The notes: generated by a model from the sequence alone, not told the origin. DNA of 64,000 nucleotides from Flavobacterium sp. CECT 9288 (GCF_918731615.1 NZ_OU957226.1:2791501-2855500), one strand, 5' to 3'; shown: positions 52,048 to 61,477, numbered from the stretch's first letter. Numbers and translations: made by a program.

Positions 52048-53435
52048 TGAAACAAATACTAGTAGCGTTTTTATTTTTTTGCATCACATTATCTGCACAA
52101 ACTACGGTTTCAAAGGAATTCACATACACTGAATTTTTAGGTTACGTAAAAAAATACCATCCTTTAGTAAAAAATGCTAACCTTGAGATAAGCAAAGCAC
52201 AAGCTAACTTAATGATGGCAAGAGGTGGCTTTGATCCAAAAATAGAAGTCGATTTTAGCAATAAACAATTCAAAGACAAAGAGTATTATTCTATTTTAAA
52301 CAGCAGCTTTAAAATCCCAACTTGGTATGGAATTGAAATTAAAGCTGGATTTGATAACAATGAAGGCATATACCTGAATCCCGAAAATACAGTACCTAAT
52401 CAAGGGCTTACCTCTCTTGGAATTACGGTTCCATTAGGTCAAGGTCTTCTTATTAATCAAAGAATGGCCGATGTGAGGAAAGCAAAAATGCAATTACAAC
52501 TTAGTGAAGCAGAGCGAAAATTAGAAGCAATTGCTGTTCTTTATGATGCTTCTCTGGCTTATTTTAATTGGAAAAGAAACTTTAATGAAGTAGAACTTTA
52601 TGAAGAATACAATAAAAATGCTCAAATACGATTTAAAGGAATTCAATCTTTAATTATTCAAGGTGACAAGCCCGCTATAGATAGTGTTGAGACAGGAATT
52701 ATTGTAAAAAATAGAGCTTTAAGTCTTGAAGATTCTAAATTAAAACTTACCAAAGCCAAATTAGAACTTTCTAATTATTTATGGCTTGAGAACAACATTC
52801 CGCTCGAACTAGCTGAAGATTTAATTCCGGAAAGTCAATTAGAATTTACCATTCAGGAAAGTTTAAGAACTAATGATCTGGTTAATCAAGACTTTTCCAT
52901 AACCAATCATCCTAAAATTAACGCCCTTGAAAGTAAGATTGATATGTTAACTGTAGATCAAAAACTCAAAGCCAACATGCTTTTACCCAAAATTGACATC
53001 GGTTACTCCTATCTTTCTGAACCAAGTTATATAGATAATTATCGTTTTGAAGATTACAAAATTGGATTGAACTTTTACTTTCCACTATTTTTAAGAAAAG
53101 AACGAGGTAGCCTTAAATTAGCTAAATTCAAAGTACAAGAAACTGAGTTTGCTTTAAATCTTGAAAAAGTACAATTGACCAACAAGATTAATGCTCAAAA
53201 GACAGAAATTGAATCTTTATTAAAACAAAAGGAATTAATAAAAGGTTTGGTAAAAGACAATCAAACCATGCTCAACTCTGAGGAACGCTTGTTTTCTTTT
53301 GGCGAAAGCTCGCTGTTTTTAATCAATACTAGAGAGAACAATTTAGTGAGTGCGCAACTCTCAAAAATAGCATTGGAAAACCGCTTTTACATTTCAAATT
53401 CGGAGCTGTTTAAAATTATGGCCAATCCGGATTAA
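52047..53435 (+). CDS. TolC-family outer-membrane channel
   Basis: The 462-residue product has a signal peptide (ILVAFLFFCITLSAQ) and the TolC/OEP layout: two repeats of long helices with heptad patterning (HPLVKNANLEISKAQANLMM near 38, and HPKINALESKIDMLTVDQKL in the second half) alternating with strands (IDIGYSYLSEPSY). It should form the outer-membrane exit duct for the HlyD/ABC system. It is translationally linked to the hlyD gene. Confidence 0.9.
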   Translation: MKQILVAFLFFCITLSAQTTVSKEFTYTEFLGYVKKYHPLVKNANLEISKAQANLMMARGGFDPKIEVDFSNKQFKDKEYYSILNSSFKIPTWYGIEIKAGFDNNEGIYLNPENTVPNQGLTSLGITVPLGQGLLINQRMADVRKAKMQLQLSEAERKLEAIAVLYDASLAYFNWKRNFNEVELYEEYNKNAQIRFKGIQSLIIQGDKPAIDSVETGIIVKNRALSLEDSKLKLTKAKLELSNYLWLENNIPLELAEDLIPESQLEFTIQESLRTNDLVNQDFSITNHPKINALESKIDMLTVDQKLKANMLLPKIDIGYSYLSEPSYIDNYRFEDYKIGLNFYFPLFLRKERGSLKLAKFKVQETEFALNLEKVQLTNKINAQKTEIESLLKQKELIKGLVKDNQTMLNSEERLFSFGESSLFLINTRENNLVSAQLSKIALENRFYISNSELFKIMANPD

Positions 53436-53478
53436 ATAATTATAAAATCGTACTTTTGCCAACTGAAAATTCGAAATT

Positions 53479-54297
53479 ATGATTATAGCAAAGTCACGTG
53501 AAGAAATAGAATTAATGCGCGAAAGTGCCTTAATCGTATCCAAAACTTTAGGAATGATTGCCTCTGAGATTAAAGAAGGAGTAACCACATTATACCTAGA
53601 CAAACTTGCCGAAGCCTTTATTCGTGATCACGGTGCAGTTCCAAGTTTCTTAGGATTGTACGGTTTTCCTAATTCATTATGCATGAGTCCTAACTCACAA
53701 GTAGTTCATGGAATCCCAAACAACAAACCTCTAGAAAGTGGTGATGTGATTTCGGTAGATTGCGGGGCTTTCAAAAACGGATATCATGGTGATCATGCGT
53801 ACTCTTTCGAAATTGGCGAAGTAGCACCCGAAACAAAAAAATTATTACAAGTTACAAAGGAATCATTGTACGTAGGAATTCGCGAACTCCGTCTAGGAAA
53901 TCGCGTGGAAGATGTGGGCAATGCAATTCAAAAATATACCGAAGCACATGGATATGGTGTTGTGCGTGAGCTGGTAGGTCACGGCTTAGGCCAAAAAATG
54001 CATGAAGATCCAGAAATGCCAAATTATGGTAAAAAAGGTCGTGGTAAACTTTTTATTGAAGGTATGGTGGTTGCCATAGAACCGATGATCAATATGGGAA
54101 CACGCAACATCAAACAACATAAAGACGGCTGGACAATCACTACTGCCGATGGAAAACCATCAGCTCATTTTGAACACGATGTAGCCATTATTGATGGAAA
54201 ACCTGAAATTTTATCCACTTTTGCATACATCTATAAAGAACTGGGAATTGTGAGCAATGAAGAAGATGAATTTAGAAAAGTGCCATTGGTGATGTAA
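53479..54297 (+). CDS. map: Type I methionine aminopeptidase
   Basis: Map removes the initiator methionine from new proteins. The 272-residue product has the pita-bread-fold motifs with all five metal ligands: SVDCGAFKNGYHGDHAY (two Asp), VGHGLGQKMHEDP (His), VVAIEPMI (Glu) and HFEHDVAI (Glu). The start MIIAKSREEIELMRESA is family-like. A C-terminal extension of about 20 residues (ELGIVSNEEDEFRKVPLVM) is usual in flavobacteria. It is followed directly by the GxxExxY cassette. Confidence 0.96.
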   Translation: MIIAKSREEIELMRESALIVSKTLGMIASEIKEGVTTLYLDKLAEAFIRDHGAVPSFLGLYGFPNSLCMSPNSQVVHGIPNNKPLESGDVISVDCGAFKNGYHGDHAYSFEIGEVAPETKKLLQVTKESLYVGIRELRLGNRVEDVGNAIQKYTEAHGYGVVRELVGHGLGQKMHEDPEMPNYGKKGRGKLFIEGMVVAIEPMINMGTRNIKQHKDGWTITTADGKPSAHFEHDVAIIDGKPEILSTFAYIYKELGIVSNEEDEFRKVPLVM

Positions 54298-54310
54298 CAC
54301 TTCTTTGATT

Positions 54311-54340
54311 GACACAGATTACACAGATTTTCACAGATTA
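54311..54340 (+). repeat. Left arm of inverted repeat around the GxxExxY gene
   Basis: The arm starts gacacagatt and repeats the unit acacagatt two and a half times. Its reverse complement is found at 54755-54783 with one mismatch over 29 bases. It lies 11 bases after the map stop. Confidence 0.85.
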
Positions 54341-54353
54341 TTTTTTTTTGAAT

Positions 54354-54728
54354 ATGGAGGAATTTTATTTAAAACAAGAAACATACAAAATAATTGGACT
54401 CTGTATGGAAGTACATAAAATTCTAGGGAAAGGTTTCAATGAAATTGTTTACAAGGAAGCTTTGCAATATGAATTTATAAAAAATAATATTCCTTTTGAA
54501 AGAGAAAAAGAATACAAAATTGAGTACAAGGATATTATTTTGTCAAAAAAATATTTTGCTGATTTTGTAGTTTTTGATGAAATAATATTAGAAATAAAAG
54601 CAATCTCACAATTAACAACTAGTGATACGGGGCAAACTCTAAACTATTTAGCTTGTTCGAAAAATAAAATAGGACTTGTTATTAATTTTGGCGAGGATAG
54701 TTTAAAATACAAAAGAGTTATATTATGA
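54354..54728 (+). CDS. GxxExxY protein (PD-(D/E)XK-type nuclease fold)
   Basis: The 124-residue product (ATG 54354) has the family's name motif in GKGFNEIVYKEAL (G-x-x-E-x-x-Y, about residue 27), then IPFEREKEYKIEYKDIILSK, YFADFVVFDEIILEIKAI (an Asp and E-x-K as in PD-(D/E)XK nucleases) and QTLNYLACSKNKIGLVINFG. The family (PF13366/TIGR04256) is related to PD-(D/E)XK nucleases but has no known function. A longer open frame begins at a TTG at 54309, but that part is the repeat arm. The gene sits alone inside a 29-base inverted repeat. Confidence 0.88.
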   Translation: MEEFYLKQETYKIIGLCMEVHKILGKGFNEIVYKEALQYEFIKNNIPFEREKEYKIEYKDIILSKKYFADFVVFDEIILEIKAISQLTTSDTGQTLNYLACSKNKIGLVINFGEDSLKYKRVIL

Positions 54729-54754
54729 TAAAAAATCTATTTCGCTCCTATTTG

Positions 54755-54783
54755 AATCTGTGAAAATCTGTGCAATCTGTGTC
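54755..54783 (-). repeat. Right arm of inverted repeat around the GxxExxY gene
   Basis: Reads aatctgtgaaaatctgtgca then atctgtgtc, the reverse complement of 54311-54339 apart from one base. It lies 26 bases after the gene's stop. RNA crossing the locus could fold into a long stem with the gene in the loop. Confidence 0.85.
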
Positions 54784-54829
54784 GTATAATTTTACTAATC
54801 TGAAATTCGTGTTCAATAATAAATTTTAA

Positions 54830-55594
54830 ATGAAATCTGCTTTTAAACTTATCCTCAATACCATTCCGCGTCCGTTATTAATTCGTTTGAGTTATGTGGC
54901 ACGCCCTATAATAGCCTTTACTCTTAAAGGAGATAAATTCACTGATCCTATTGACGGCAAAAGCTTTAAATCGATGCTACCATACGGATACGAAACGCAA
55001 CGTAACAATGTGCTTTCGCCAAGTACGCTTTCATTAGAGAGACACCGTTTATTGTGGTTGTACCTCAACGAACAAACTGATTTTTTTACTGCTCCAAAAA
55101 AAGTATTGCATTTTGCTCCTGAGCAGGCTTTTTATAAATTGTTTCGTAAGCAAAAGAACCTAAACTACACCACCACCGATTTGTTTTCGCCGTTGGCAGA
55201 TGTGAAAGCAGATATTTGTAATTTGCCTTTCAAAGACAATCAATACGATGTCATTTTGTGCAACCACGTTTTGGAACACATTCCAGACGATACCAAAGCC
55301 ATGCAGGAATTGTATCGCGTTTTGAAACCAGGTGGAATGGCTATTTTACAAATTCCGCAGGATTTAAAAAGAGACGTAACTTTTGCAGATGATAGCATTA
55401 CCGACCAAAAAGAACGTGCCAAAATATTTGGCCAATACGACCACGTGCGCATTTACGGTCGTGATTATTTTGACAAATTAAGAAGCATAGGTTTTACAGT
55501 TGTTGAAGAGGATTACACTAACAAAATTGCTCCTGAACTAGTCGAAAAATACTGTTTGGCCAAAGGAGAAATTATCCCAGTTTGTTTTAAATAA
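54830..55594 (+). CDS. SAM-dependent methyltransferase (class I)
   Basis: The 254-residue product has an unusual SAM-binding segment VLHFAPEQAFYKLF (about residue 88), TTTDLFSPLADVKADICNLP, and the standard FKDNQYDVILCNHVLEHIPD and ELYRVLKPGGMAILQIP. It is a methyltransferase type 11-like protein. The target is unknown. An inverted repeat lies on each side of the gene (54755-54783 and 55620-55665). Confidence 0.85.
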   Translation: MKSAFKLILNTIPRPLLIRLSYVARPIIAFTLKGDKFTDPIDGKSFKSMLPYGYETQRNNVLSPSTLSLERHRLLWLYLNEQTDFFTAPKKVLHFAPEQAFYKLFRKQKNLNYTTTDLFSPLADVKADICNLPFKDNQYDVILCNHVLEHIPDDTKAMQELYRVLKPGGMAILQIPQDLKRDVTFADDSITDQKERAKIFGQYDHVRIYGRDYFDKLRSIGFTVVEEDYTNKIAPELVEKYCLAKGEIIPVCFK

Positions 55595-55619
55595 TTATTG
55601 TAAAATAAAAGCCGAGTTA

Positions 55620-55665
55620 GATTCCACAAATTAGCACAAATTAATCTGTGTAAATTTGTGGAATC
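55620..55665. repeat. Palindrome of 'cacaaatt/cacagatt' units with no cargo
   Basis: gattccacaaatt (55620-55632) pairs perfectly with aatttgtggaatc (55653-55665), and the inner parts (gcacaaatt against aatctgtgt) pair mostly. The whole 46-base segment is nearly self-complementary. The units are close to the acacagatt units of the GxxExxY repeat arms, so it may be a related site without a gene. Confidence 0.65.
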
Positions 55666-55699
55666 TTTGTTTAAAAAAACTAAATAATTAAATAACGTA

Positions 55700-58612
55700 T
55701 TGCTTTTGGAACCCGAAAATCATTTCCAGTTTTGCTTTGATCTTAGTTTTGAAGCGAAACTCAATTGCTATATCCCTACTTCGTATGTAGTTGGTCATGT
55801 GGATACCATCACGTATTTAGAAAAAAAAGCAAGTTCAGAAGTCCTGCAGAGTATGGGCGTTGAGACAAAAAAACTCCCGCTTGCAACGCAAAAAACACTT
55901 AGCATTTGCGAAAGCCTGCAGCCAGAAGTCCTGTTTAAAAAATACCGCACAAAAAGTAAAGCTGCCAAAAAGATTGAGGACTTGTTACAAGACGAGAAAT
56001 TAAAATTCGGAATCACACAATTCATACAACTGCAATTAGCATCCTTTTATGCTTTAGTTCGCGAACATGATTTTCCACTTTCATTTCAATTGGGTAAAGA
56101 AAAAGATTTTCGGATCAGTCGTATTCGCACTCAAAATCCAGCTTTAGAAACCGAACTCCATTTTGATAAACACGAAAACGGAATTTCATATACTTTAAAA
56201 CTCAAGGAAAATGACCTTGCTTTTTATCCTTCGGACACAACAGTAACATTGTTGTTAGATGAGCCGGGATGGTTGGTTTCACACCATAAACTGTATGTGT
56301 TAAAAAGCATCAATTCCAAAAAAGCAACCCCTTTTTTAAATAAAAAAACGGTCGAAATTCCTTCGAAATTAGTACCCGACTATTTTGAAAAATTCATTAA
56401 AGACATTGCCCAAAAAGTAGATATTAGCGCCACGGGGTTTGAGGTGATTACCCAAACCAGTATTCGTTCTTGCAACCTACAATTGGTGCATGATTTTTTT
56501 AAAAACACCTATTTCATCAGTCTTTCTTTTGATTATGATGGATACGTTTTTGATGCCACTAAAACCAAAAATACTCATACTGAAATTGATTTAAAAGACT
56601 TAGAGAACATAAAATTAATCCAATACAAGCGCAGTCAAGGTGAGGATAAATTTACGGAATCCCTTCAAACGCTTGGTCTTGGCAAACAAGAAAATCAGCT
56701 TTTTGGACTTTTGCAAAAACCAGAACAAAAAGACACCTACGCTTGTGTGCAATGGGCATTAGAAAATCGTGTAAAATTAGAATCATTAGGTTTTTCGTTA
56801 GAGAATCTTAAAATCGACGGAAAAAATATTGATAATAATGCAGTTACCATTACATTCTCCAACACCATTCAAAATGATTGGTTTGATATTAAAATGACTG
56901 TAGTTTGTGATGATTTTGAATTCAATTTCAGCGACTTGATTCCGAATATAAAAAGCCAAAATCGCTTGTTTCTCTTACCCAATGGGAATTATTTTTTGAT
57001 TCCGTTAGAATGGATGACGCGTTACGGAGCTATGGCTAAGCTGGCTAAAATCAACAACGGAACTATGGCAGTGCTCAAAAGTAATTTTGGTGTTTTTGAA
57101 GACATCCCGCAATTAAAACAGACCTTGCATGTAAAAGAAACGGTTCAATACCAACCTTCGGATTTGGTTAATGCCACGTTACGACCGTACCAAATTGAAG
57201 GCGTACAATGGCTTCTAGAACATTACAATAACGGTTTAGGCGCTTGCTTGGCCGATGATATGGGATTGGGAAAAACATTGCAAACCCTATCAACACTGGT
57301 CGCCGTTCAAGAAAAATTAGATTTTGAAAAAGCCGAAAACATACAACTCGATTTGTTTGGCAATGAAATTCCTGTAGCCAAAGAATACCTAAAAGCTTTG
57401 ATTGTGCTTCCCTCCTCTTTGGTGTTCAACTGGTACAACGAAGCTAGAAAGTTTACGCCTCATTTCAGGAGAATTCAATATGTAGGACAAGAGCGTAAAC
57501 TAATTTCTAAAAAATTAGAAAAATACGACTTGATCTTTACGAGTTATGCGGTAGTGGCGAGAGATCTTTCCATTTTAGAAAAATACCAATTTCGTTTTTT
57601 GATTTTGGACGAAAGTCAATACATCAAAAATAAAAACTCGAAAATTTTTAAGGCTATAAATCAACTGCAAACCACTCATAAAATCTCATTGAGCGGAACT
57701 CCTATCGAAAACTCATTGGACGATTTGTGGTCACAAATGCAATTTATAAATCCGAATATTTTGGGGAGTTACGCTTTTTTTGCGGAGCATTACAAAATTC
57801 CAATAGAGAAAAACCAAGACGAAAACAGCCTGCTGGAACTCAAAAACCTAGTCAGTCCGTTTATTTTACGCCGAACGAAAGAACAGGTTTTAAAAGACTT
57901 GCCGGAACTATCAGAACAAGTTTTTTATTGTGATATGGAACCTGAACAAGAAAAACTATACGAAGAAGAAAAGTCAAAAGCAAGAAACGCACTTTTAAAA
58001 ACCGATGGTTTTGGAATTGGCAAAATCAATATTATCAATACGTTGATGCGCTTACGGCAATTGAGTAATCATCCTAAAATGATTGATAAAAAATCAGAAA
58101 TTGATTCGGGAAAATATATTGCGGTGACCCGATATTTGGAAACCTTAGTGCAATCCAATCAAAAAACGATAGTGTTCAGTTCGTTTGTGTCTAACTTAGA
58201 ATTTTATAAAAAATGGAGCATCGAAAACAAAATTGATTTTTGTGAATTGACTGGTGCAACTCCACAAAATGAACGCGCGTATCAAGTGCAAAAATTTCAA
58301 GAACAAGAACCCTCAAAATTGTTTTTCATTTCCTTAAAAGCGGGTGGCGTGGGACTCAATATTACTAAAGCTTCTTATGTCTTGTTCTTGGACCCATGGT
58401 GGAATCCTTTTGCTGAAAAGCAAGGAATTGGTCGGGCTCATCGTATTGGACAGTTGAACAAAGTAAATGTCGTTCGATTCATTACCAAGAATACCGTCGA
58501 GGAAAAAATCATTCGTTTGCAGGAAAACAAAAAACTACTTTCGGATGCGTTGCTTGATGAAAACCACATCAGCCCTGAAATTGAAGAAAATTTAGATTTT
58601 ATTTTAGCATAA
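55700..58612 (+). CDS. SNF2-family DEAD/DEAH helicase
   Basis: The 970-residue product has a variable N-terminal half of about 470 residues and a C-terminal SNF2 ATPase: motif I DDMGLGKTLQTL, motif Ia VLPSSLVFNWYNEARKF, motif II LILDESQYIKN (DESQ), motif III LSGTPIENSLDDLWSQ, and motifs V-VI FFISLKAGGVGLNIT and QGIGRAHRIGQ. It uses ATP to move on double-stranded DNA; bacterial members (RapA/HepA-like) affect transcription or DNA repair. The start is uncertain: there is no early ATG, so TTG 55700 or TTG 55706 is most likely (MLLEPENHFQFCFDL), as the next ATG would cut about 50 residues. Confidence 0.9.
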   Translation: MLLEPENHFQFCFDLSFEAKLNCYIPTSYVVGHVDTITYLEKKASSEVLQSMGVETKKLPLATQKTLSICESLQPEVLFKKYRTKSKAAKKIEDLLQDEKLKFGITQFIQLQLASFYALVREHDFPLSFQLGKEKDFRISRIRTQNPALETELHFDKHENGISYTLKLKENDLAFYPSDTTVTLLLDEPGWLVSHHKLYVLKSINSKKATPFLNKKTVEIPSKLVPDYFEKFIKDIAQKVDISATGFEVITQTSIRSCNLQLVHDFFKNTYFISLSFDYDGYVFDATKTKNTHTEIDLKDLENIKLIQYKRSQGEDKFTESLQTLGLGKQENQLFGLLQKPEQKDTYACVQWALENRVKLESLGFSLENLKIDGKNIDNNAVTITFSNTIQNDWFDIKMTVVCDDFEFNFSDLIPNIKSQNRLFLLPNGNYFLIPLEWMTRYGAMAKLAKINNGTMAVLKSNFGVFEDIPQLKQTLHVKETVQYQPSDLVNATLRPYQIEGVQWLLEHYNNGLGACLADDMGLGKTLQTLSTLVAVQEKLDFEKAENIQLDLFGNEIPVAKEYLKALIVLPSSLVFNWYNEARKFTPHFRRIQYVGQERKLISKKLEKYDLIFTSYAVVARDLSILEKYQFRFLILDESQYIKNKNSKIFKAINQLQTTHKISLSGTPIENSLDDLWSQMQFINPNILGSYAFFAEHYKIPIEKNQDENSLLELKNLVSPFILRRTKEQVLKDLPELSEQVFYCDMEPEQEKLYEEEKSKARNALLKTDGFGIGKINIINTLMRLRQLSNHPKMIDKKSEIDSGKYIAVTRYLETLVQSNQKTIVFSSFVSNLEFYKKWSIENKIDFCELTGATPQNERAYQVQKFQEQEPSKLFFISLKAGGVGLNITKASYVLFLDPWWNPFAEKQGIGRAHRIGQLNKVNVVRFITKNTVEEKIIRLQENKKLLSDALLDENHISPEIEENLDFILA

Positions 58613-58615
58613 AAA

Positions 58616-58650
58616 AAACCTGCTACTTCAATGAAATAGCAGGTTTTAGT
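58616..58650. terminator. Bidirectional terminator
   Basis: aaaacctgcta and tagcaggtttt form an 11-bp stem between the converging SNF2 and M16 genes, with A and T runs at the ends. Confidence 0.85.
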
Positions 58651-58666
58651 TTTAAGACTAAAAAAA

Positions 58667-61477
58667 TTATTTTTTCTCTGGCATCAATATACCTATCACT
58701 TTATCTTTTGTAAGATATTGTTTGGCGATGTTCTGAATATCTTTGGCAGTAACGGCATTTACCATTTCTTCCATTTTCAAAACATCTTCAGCATTAGATG
58801 CGTTTAAATACGATCTTGTCAAGTTAGACAACCAAAAACGGTTCTCTTTACTATCTTTTCTAAAATCGGCTAATTCACCTTCTTTGAATTTAGCTACATC
58901 TTTTTCATCTGGTCCTTTATCAATAATATTCTGAAGTTCTTTCAAGGCTGATGCAGTCAACTTCTCGGCATTTTCTGGCCCACATGGGAAACCTATTGAG
59001 AAAGTATACGATCCATAAGGCATTTTGTTCATGCTTCCTCTAGCATTTACACCGTAAACACCACTTTCATTTTCACGTAATTGCTCTACCAGTTTAATAG
59101 TAAGTACTTCTCCTAACGCTTGCATACTCATAGCATCTTTGGCAGAATATTTAGCATCACCATAAAACATGATTGTAACGTTACTCTTTGGATCTGCTCC
59201 TTTATTTACTACTTTTTTCAAGTCGCCTTTTAGCAATCGGTAACCTAAATCTACTGCTTTTTCTTTTTTATCATTCGCTGGTAATGAGGCAATATATTTT
59301 GTAGCCAAAGCTTCGATTGTTGCATCATCAACATTTCCTACGAAGAAAAATTCAAAATCAGCAGCATTTGCAAAACGCTCTTTGTATTTTTCGTAAGCCA
59401 ATTTATAATCGGTATCAGCCCATGATTTATCAGTAGGCATGATTCCAAAAAAGCGTGGGTTATTCTGGTTCAAATAGGTATAAAACTCCTGTTGGAAGTA
59501 ATTCTGTGGCGTAGAAGCCATGTTTTTGAAAAAGCTTGATTGTTTTTGTTTGAATCCTTCAAAAGCTTCTTGGTCAAAATTTAAATCTGTAAAGTAAGCA
59601 TACGTCATTTGCATTAAATACTCTAAGTCTTTAGGAGTTGATGTACCTCTAAGTCCTTCGCTAGTACCTCCAATATAAGGATTAACTCTTGCAATTTTAC
59701 CCGTCATGAATTTGTTAATGTCATTCAATTTTAATCCAGAGAAACCAGCCTCAGCAAGTGCACCATTGGCAAACTGAACTTTTTTCATTTCTTCATTCGA
59801 ATACAAATTAGACCCTCCTAAACTAACCGCTTCAAAAAGCACTTCGTCATTTTTAAAATCGGTGTTTTTATACGTCACTTTAGCACCATTGGAAAGAACT
59901 AAGGTTTTTGTACCCAATTTATCATTACTACTTCTGCTTACCACTGTTCCCGCTTTTACCTCTTTTCTAAGCAAGCTAGTAGCGACTGCAGCATCTTCGT
60001 AAGGTTTTAATTCGTCAGTATTCACTTTTATTGCAGCTAATACTTCTTGCTCTGTTACTTTCTTCAAGCCTTCTTTTTCAGGACCCGTTAAAATGATAAC
60101 TCGGTTATCCTCTTTAACGTACTCTTTAATTAACCCATTTACATCTTTAAGATCAATCATCGGTAAGATTTGCTTAAAGGTTTGAAAAGTCCATTCAATT
60201 CCTGGAGCTGGCTCGTTTTCAAGGAAATTTGCTTGTAACTCCCCAACAAAGTTCTCTGAATTCGTTTTACTTCTATCATTGTATGCTTTTTCAATAGAAG
60301 CCATAAATTCAGACTTAGCACGGTCTAACTCTCCTTGTGTGAATCCAAATTTCTTAGCACGTTCATTTTCTGTTACCAATGTTTTCAAGGCACTTAGTTG
60401 CTTGTCTTCTGATGACATTGCCACAGATTGATATCCTTTTTTGGTTCTTGCAAAAGTACCACCATAATAAGAATACCCATAAGTGAAAGGTGGTGTTGCA
60501 GAATTTGTTAACTCATCAAGACGCGTATTTAAAAGCGTTGCAAATAAATTTTCGATCATGTAATTTTTAAAATCACCTAGATTTACCATTTTCTTAGGTG
60601 CAGCATAATCTTTGTACAATAATTGTACTTGTGTATTCGATGCTTCTTTGTCGCTTTCTACAGCTACAAAAGTTTCTTTGTGATTAGGGACTTCAAATAC
60701 TTTTCTTGGTTTTTCATTTGCAGGATTTTTATAAGAAGAGAAGTGAGAAACAATTTTTTTCTCCATTTCGGCTACATCAATATCACCTACTACAATAACA
60801 CTCATTAAGTTAGGACGGTACCAATCTTTGTAAAAATTAATTAAGGACTGATGTTTGAACTTTTCTAATACCTCTTTTTGACCAATTGGCAAACGAGTAG
60901 CGTATTTTGAATCGTGCATCATTTTAGGAAGATAACGACCCATCATTCTTTTTCCAGCGCCTAGACCTAAACGATATTCTTCAAGAACAACACCTCTTTC
61001 TTTATCAATTTCTTCTGGTGTCAAAACAGTGTTGAAAGCCCAGTCCTCAATGATTTGAAATCCTTTTTCTAATTTTTCAGGATCATCTGATGGAATTGGT
61101 AAAAAATATACCGTTTCATCAAAGCTAGTGTATGCATTTAAATGTTGACCAAATTTCACACCAATGCTTTGAAGGTAATCTACCAATTGATTTTTAGGGA
61201 AACGCTTTGTTCCATTAAAACACATGTGCTCCATGAAGTGCGCTAAACCTTGCTGATCATTTTCCTCAAGAATAGAACCTGCATTAACAACCAGTCTAAG
61301 ATCTACTTTCTTTTCTGGTTTGGCATTTTTCTTGATGTAATACGTTAACCCGTTAGGTAATTTTCCTGTTTTGACCGAAGGGTCTAAGGGAATTGCTGTT
61401 GAAAAATCCATTTGCTGTGCAAAAACAGCCGCTGGAAACAACATCATACCCAGAACCAAATTTGTGATTTTTTTCAT
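58667..61477 (-). CDS. Secreted M16-family zinc peptidase
   Basis: The protein (936 residues from ATG 61477) has a signal peptide (ITNLVLGMMLFPAAVFAQ) and two pitrilysin halves. The first has the inverted zinc motif GLAHFMEHMCFNGT (HxxEH, about residue 67) and the distal glutamate region DKERGVVLEEYRL; the second (from about 510) is the inactive half with GVNARGSMNKMPYG. This is the full-length single-chain M16 type common in Bacteroidota. I chose the ATG at 61477; 11 more upstream codons are open but would put a polar stretch before the signal peptide. Confidence 0.93.
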   Translation of the reverse strand: MKKITNLVLGMMLFPAAVFAQQMDFSTAIPLDPSVKTGKLPNGLTYYIKKNAKPEKKVDLRLVVNAGSILEENDQQGLAHFMEHMCFNGTKRFPKNQLVDYLQSIGVKFGQHLNAYTSFDETVYFLPIPSDDPEKLEKGFQIIEDWAFNTVLTPEEIDKERGVVLEEYRLGLGAGKRMMGRYLPKMMHDSKYATRLPIGQKEVLEKFKHQSLINFYKDWYRPNLMSVIVVGDIDVAEMEKKIVSHFSSYKNPANEKPRKVFEVPNHKETFVAVESDKEASNTQVQLLYKDYAAPKKMVNLGDFKNYMIENLFATLLNTRLDELTNSATPPFTYGYSYYGGTFARTKKGYQSVAMSSEDKQLSALKTLVTENERAKKFGFTQGELDRAKSEFMASIEKAYNDRSKTNSENFVGELQANFLENEPAPGIEWTFQTFKQILPMIDLKDVNGLIKEYVKEDNRVIILTGPEKEGLKKVTEQEVLAAIKVNTDELKPYEDAAVATSLLRKEVKAGTVVSRSSNDKLGTKTLVLSNGAKVTYKNTDFKNDEVLFEAVSLGGSNLYSNEEMKKVQFANGALAEAGFSGLKLNDINKFMTGKIARVNPYIGGTSEGLRGTSTPKDLEYLMQMTYAYFTDLNFDQEAFEGFKQKQSSFFKNMASTPQNYFQQEFYTYLNQNNPRFFGIMPTDKSWADTDYKLAYEKYKERFANAADFEFFFVGNVDDATIEALATKYIASLPANDKKEKAVDLGYRLLKGDLKKVVNKGADPKSNVTIMFYGDAKYSAKDAMSMQALGEVLTIKLVEQLRENESGVYGVNARGSMNKMPYGSYTFSIGFPCGPENAEKLTASALKELQNIIDKGPDEKDVAKFKEGELADFRKDSKENRFWLSNLTRSYLNASNAEDVLKMEEMVNAVTAKDIQNIAKQYLTKDKVIGILMPEKK

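Noticed and set aside
54309..54353. Upstream extension of the GxxExxY gene (15 more codons from TTG 54309)
   Set aside because: The extension is only the translation of the inverted-repeat arm. The ATG at 54354 gives the usual family N-terminus.
57727..57933. 68-codon open frame within the SNF2 helicase gene
   Set aside because: It is a shadow frame inside conserved helicase motifs; the helicase frame is clearly the coding one.
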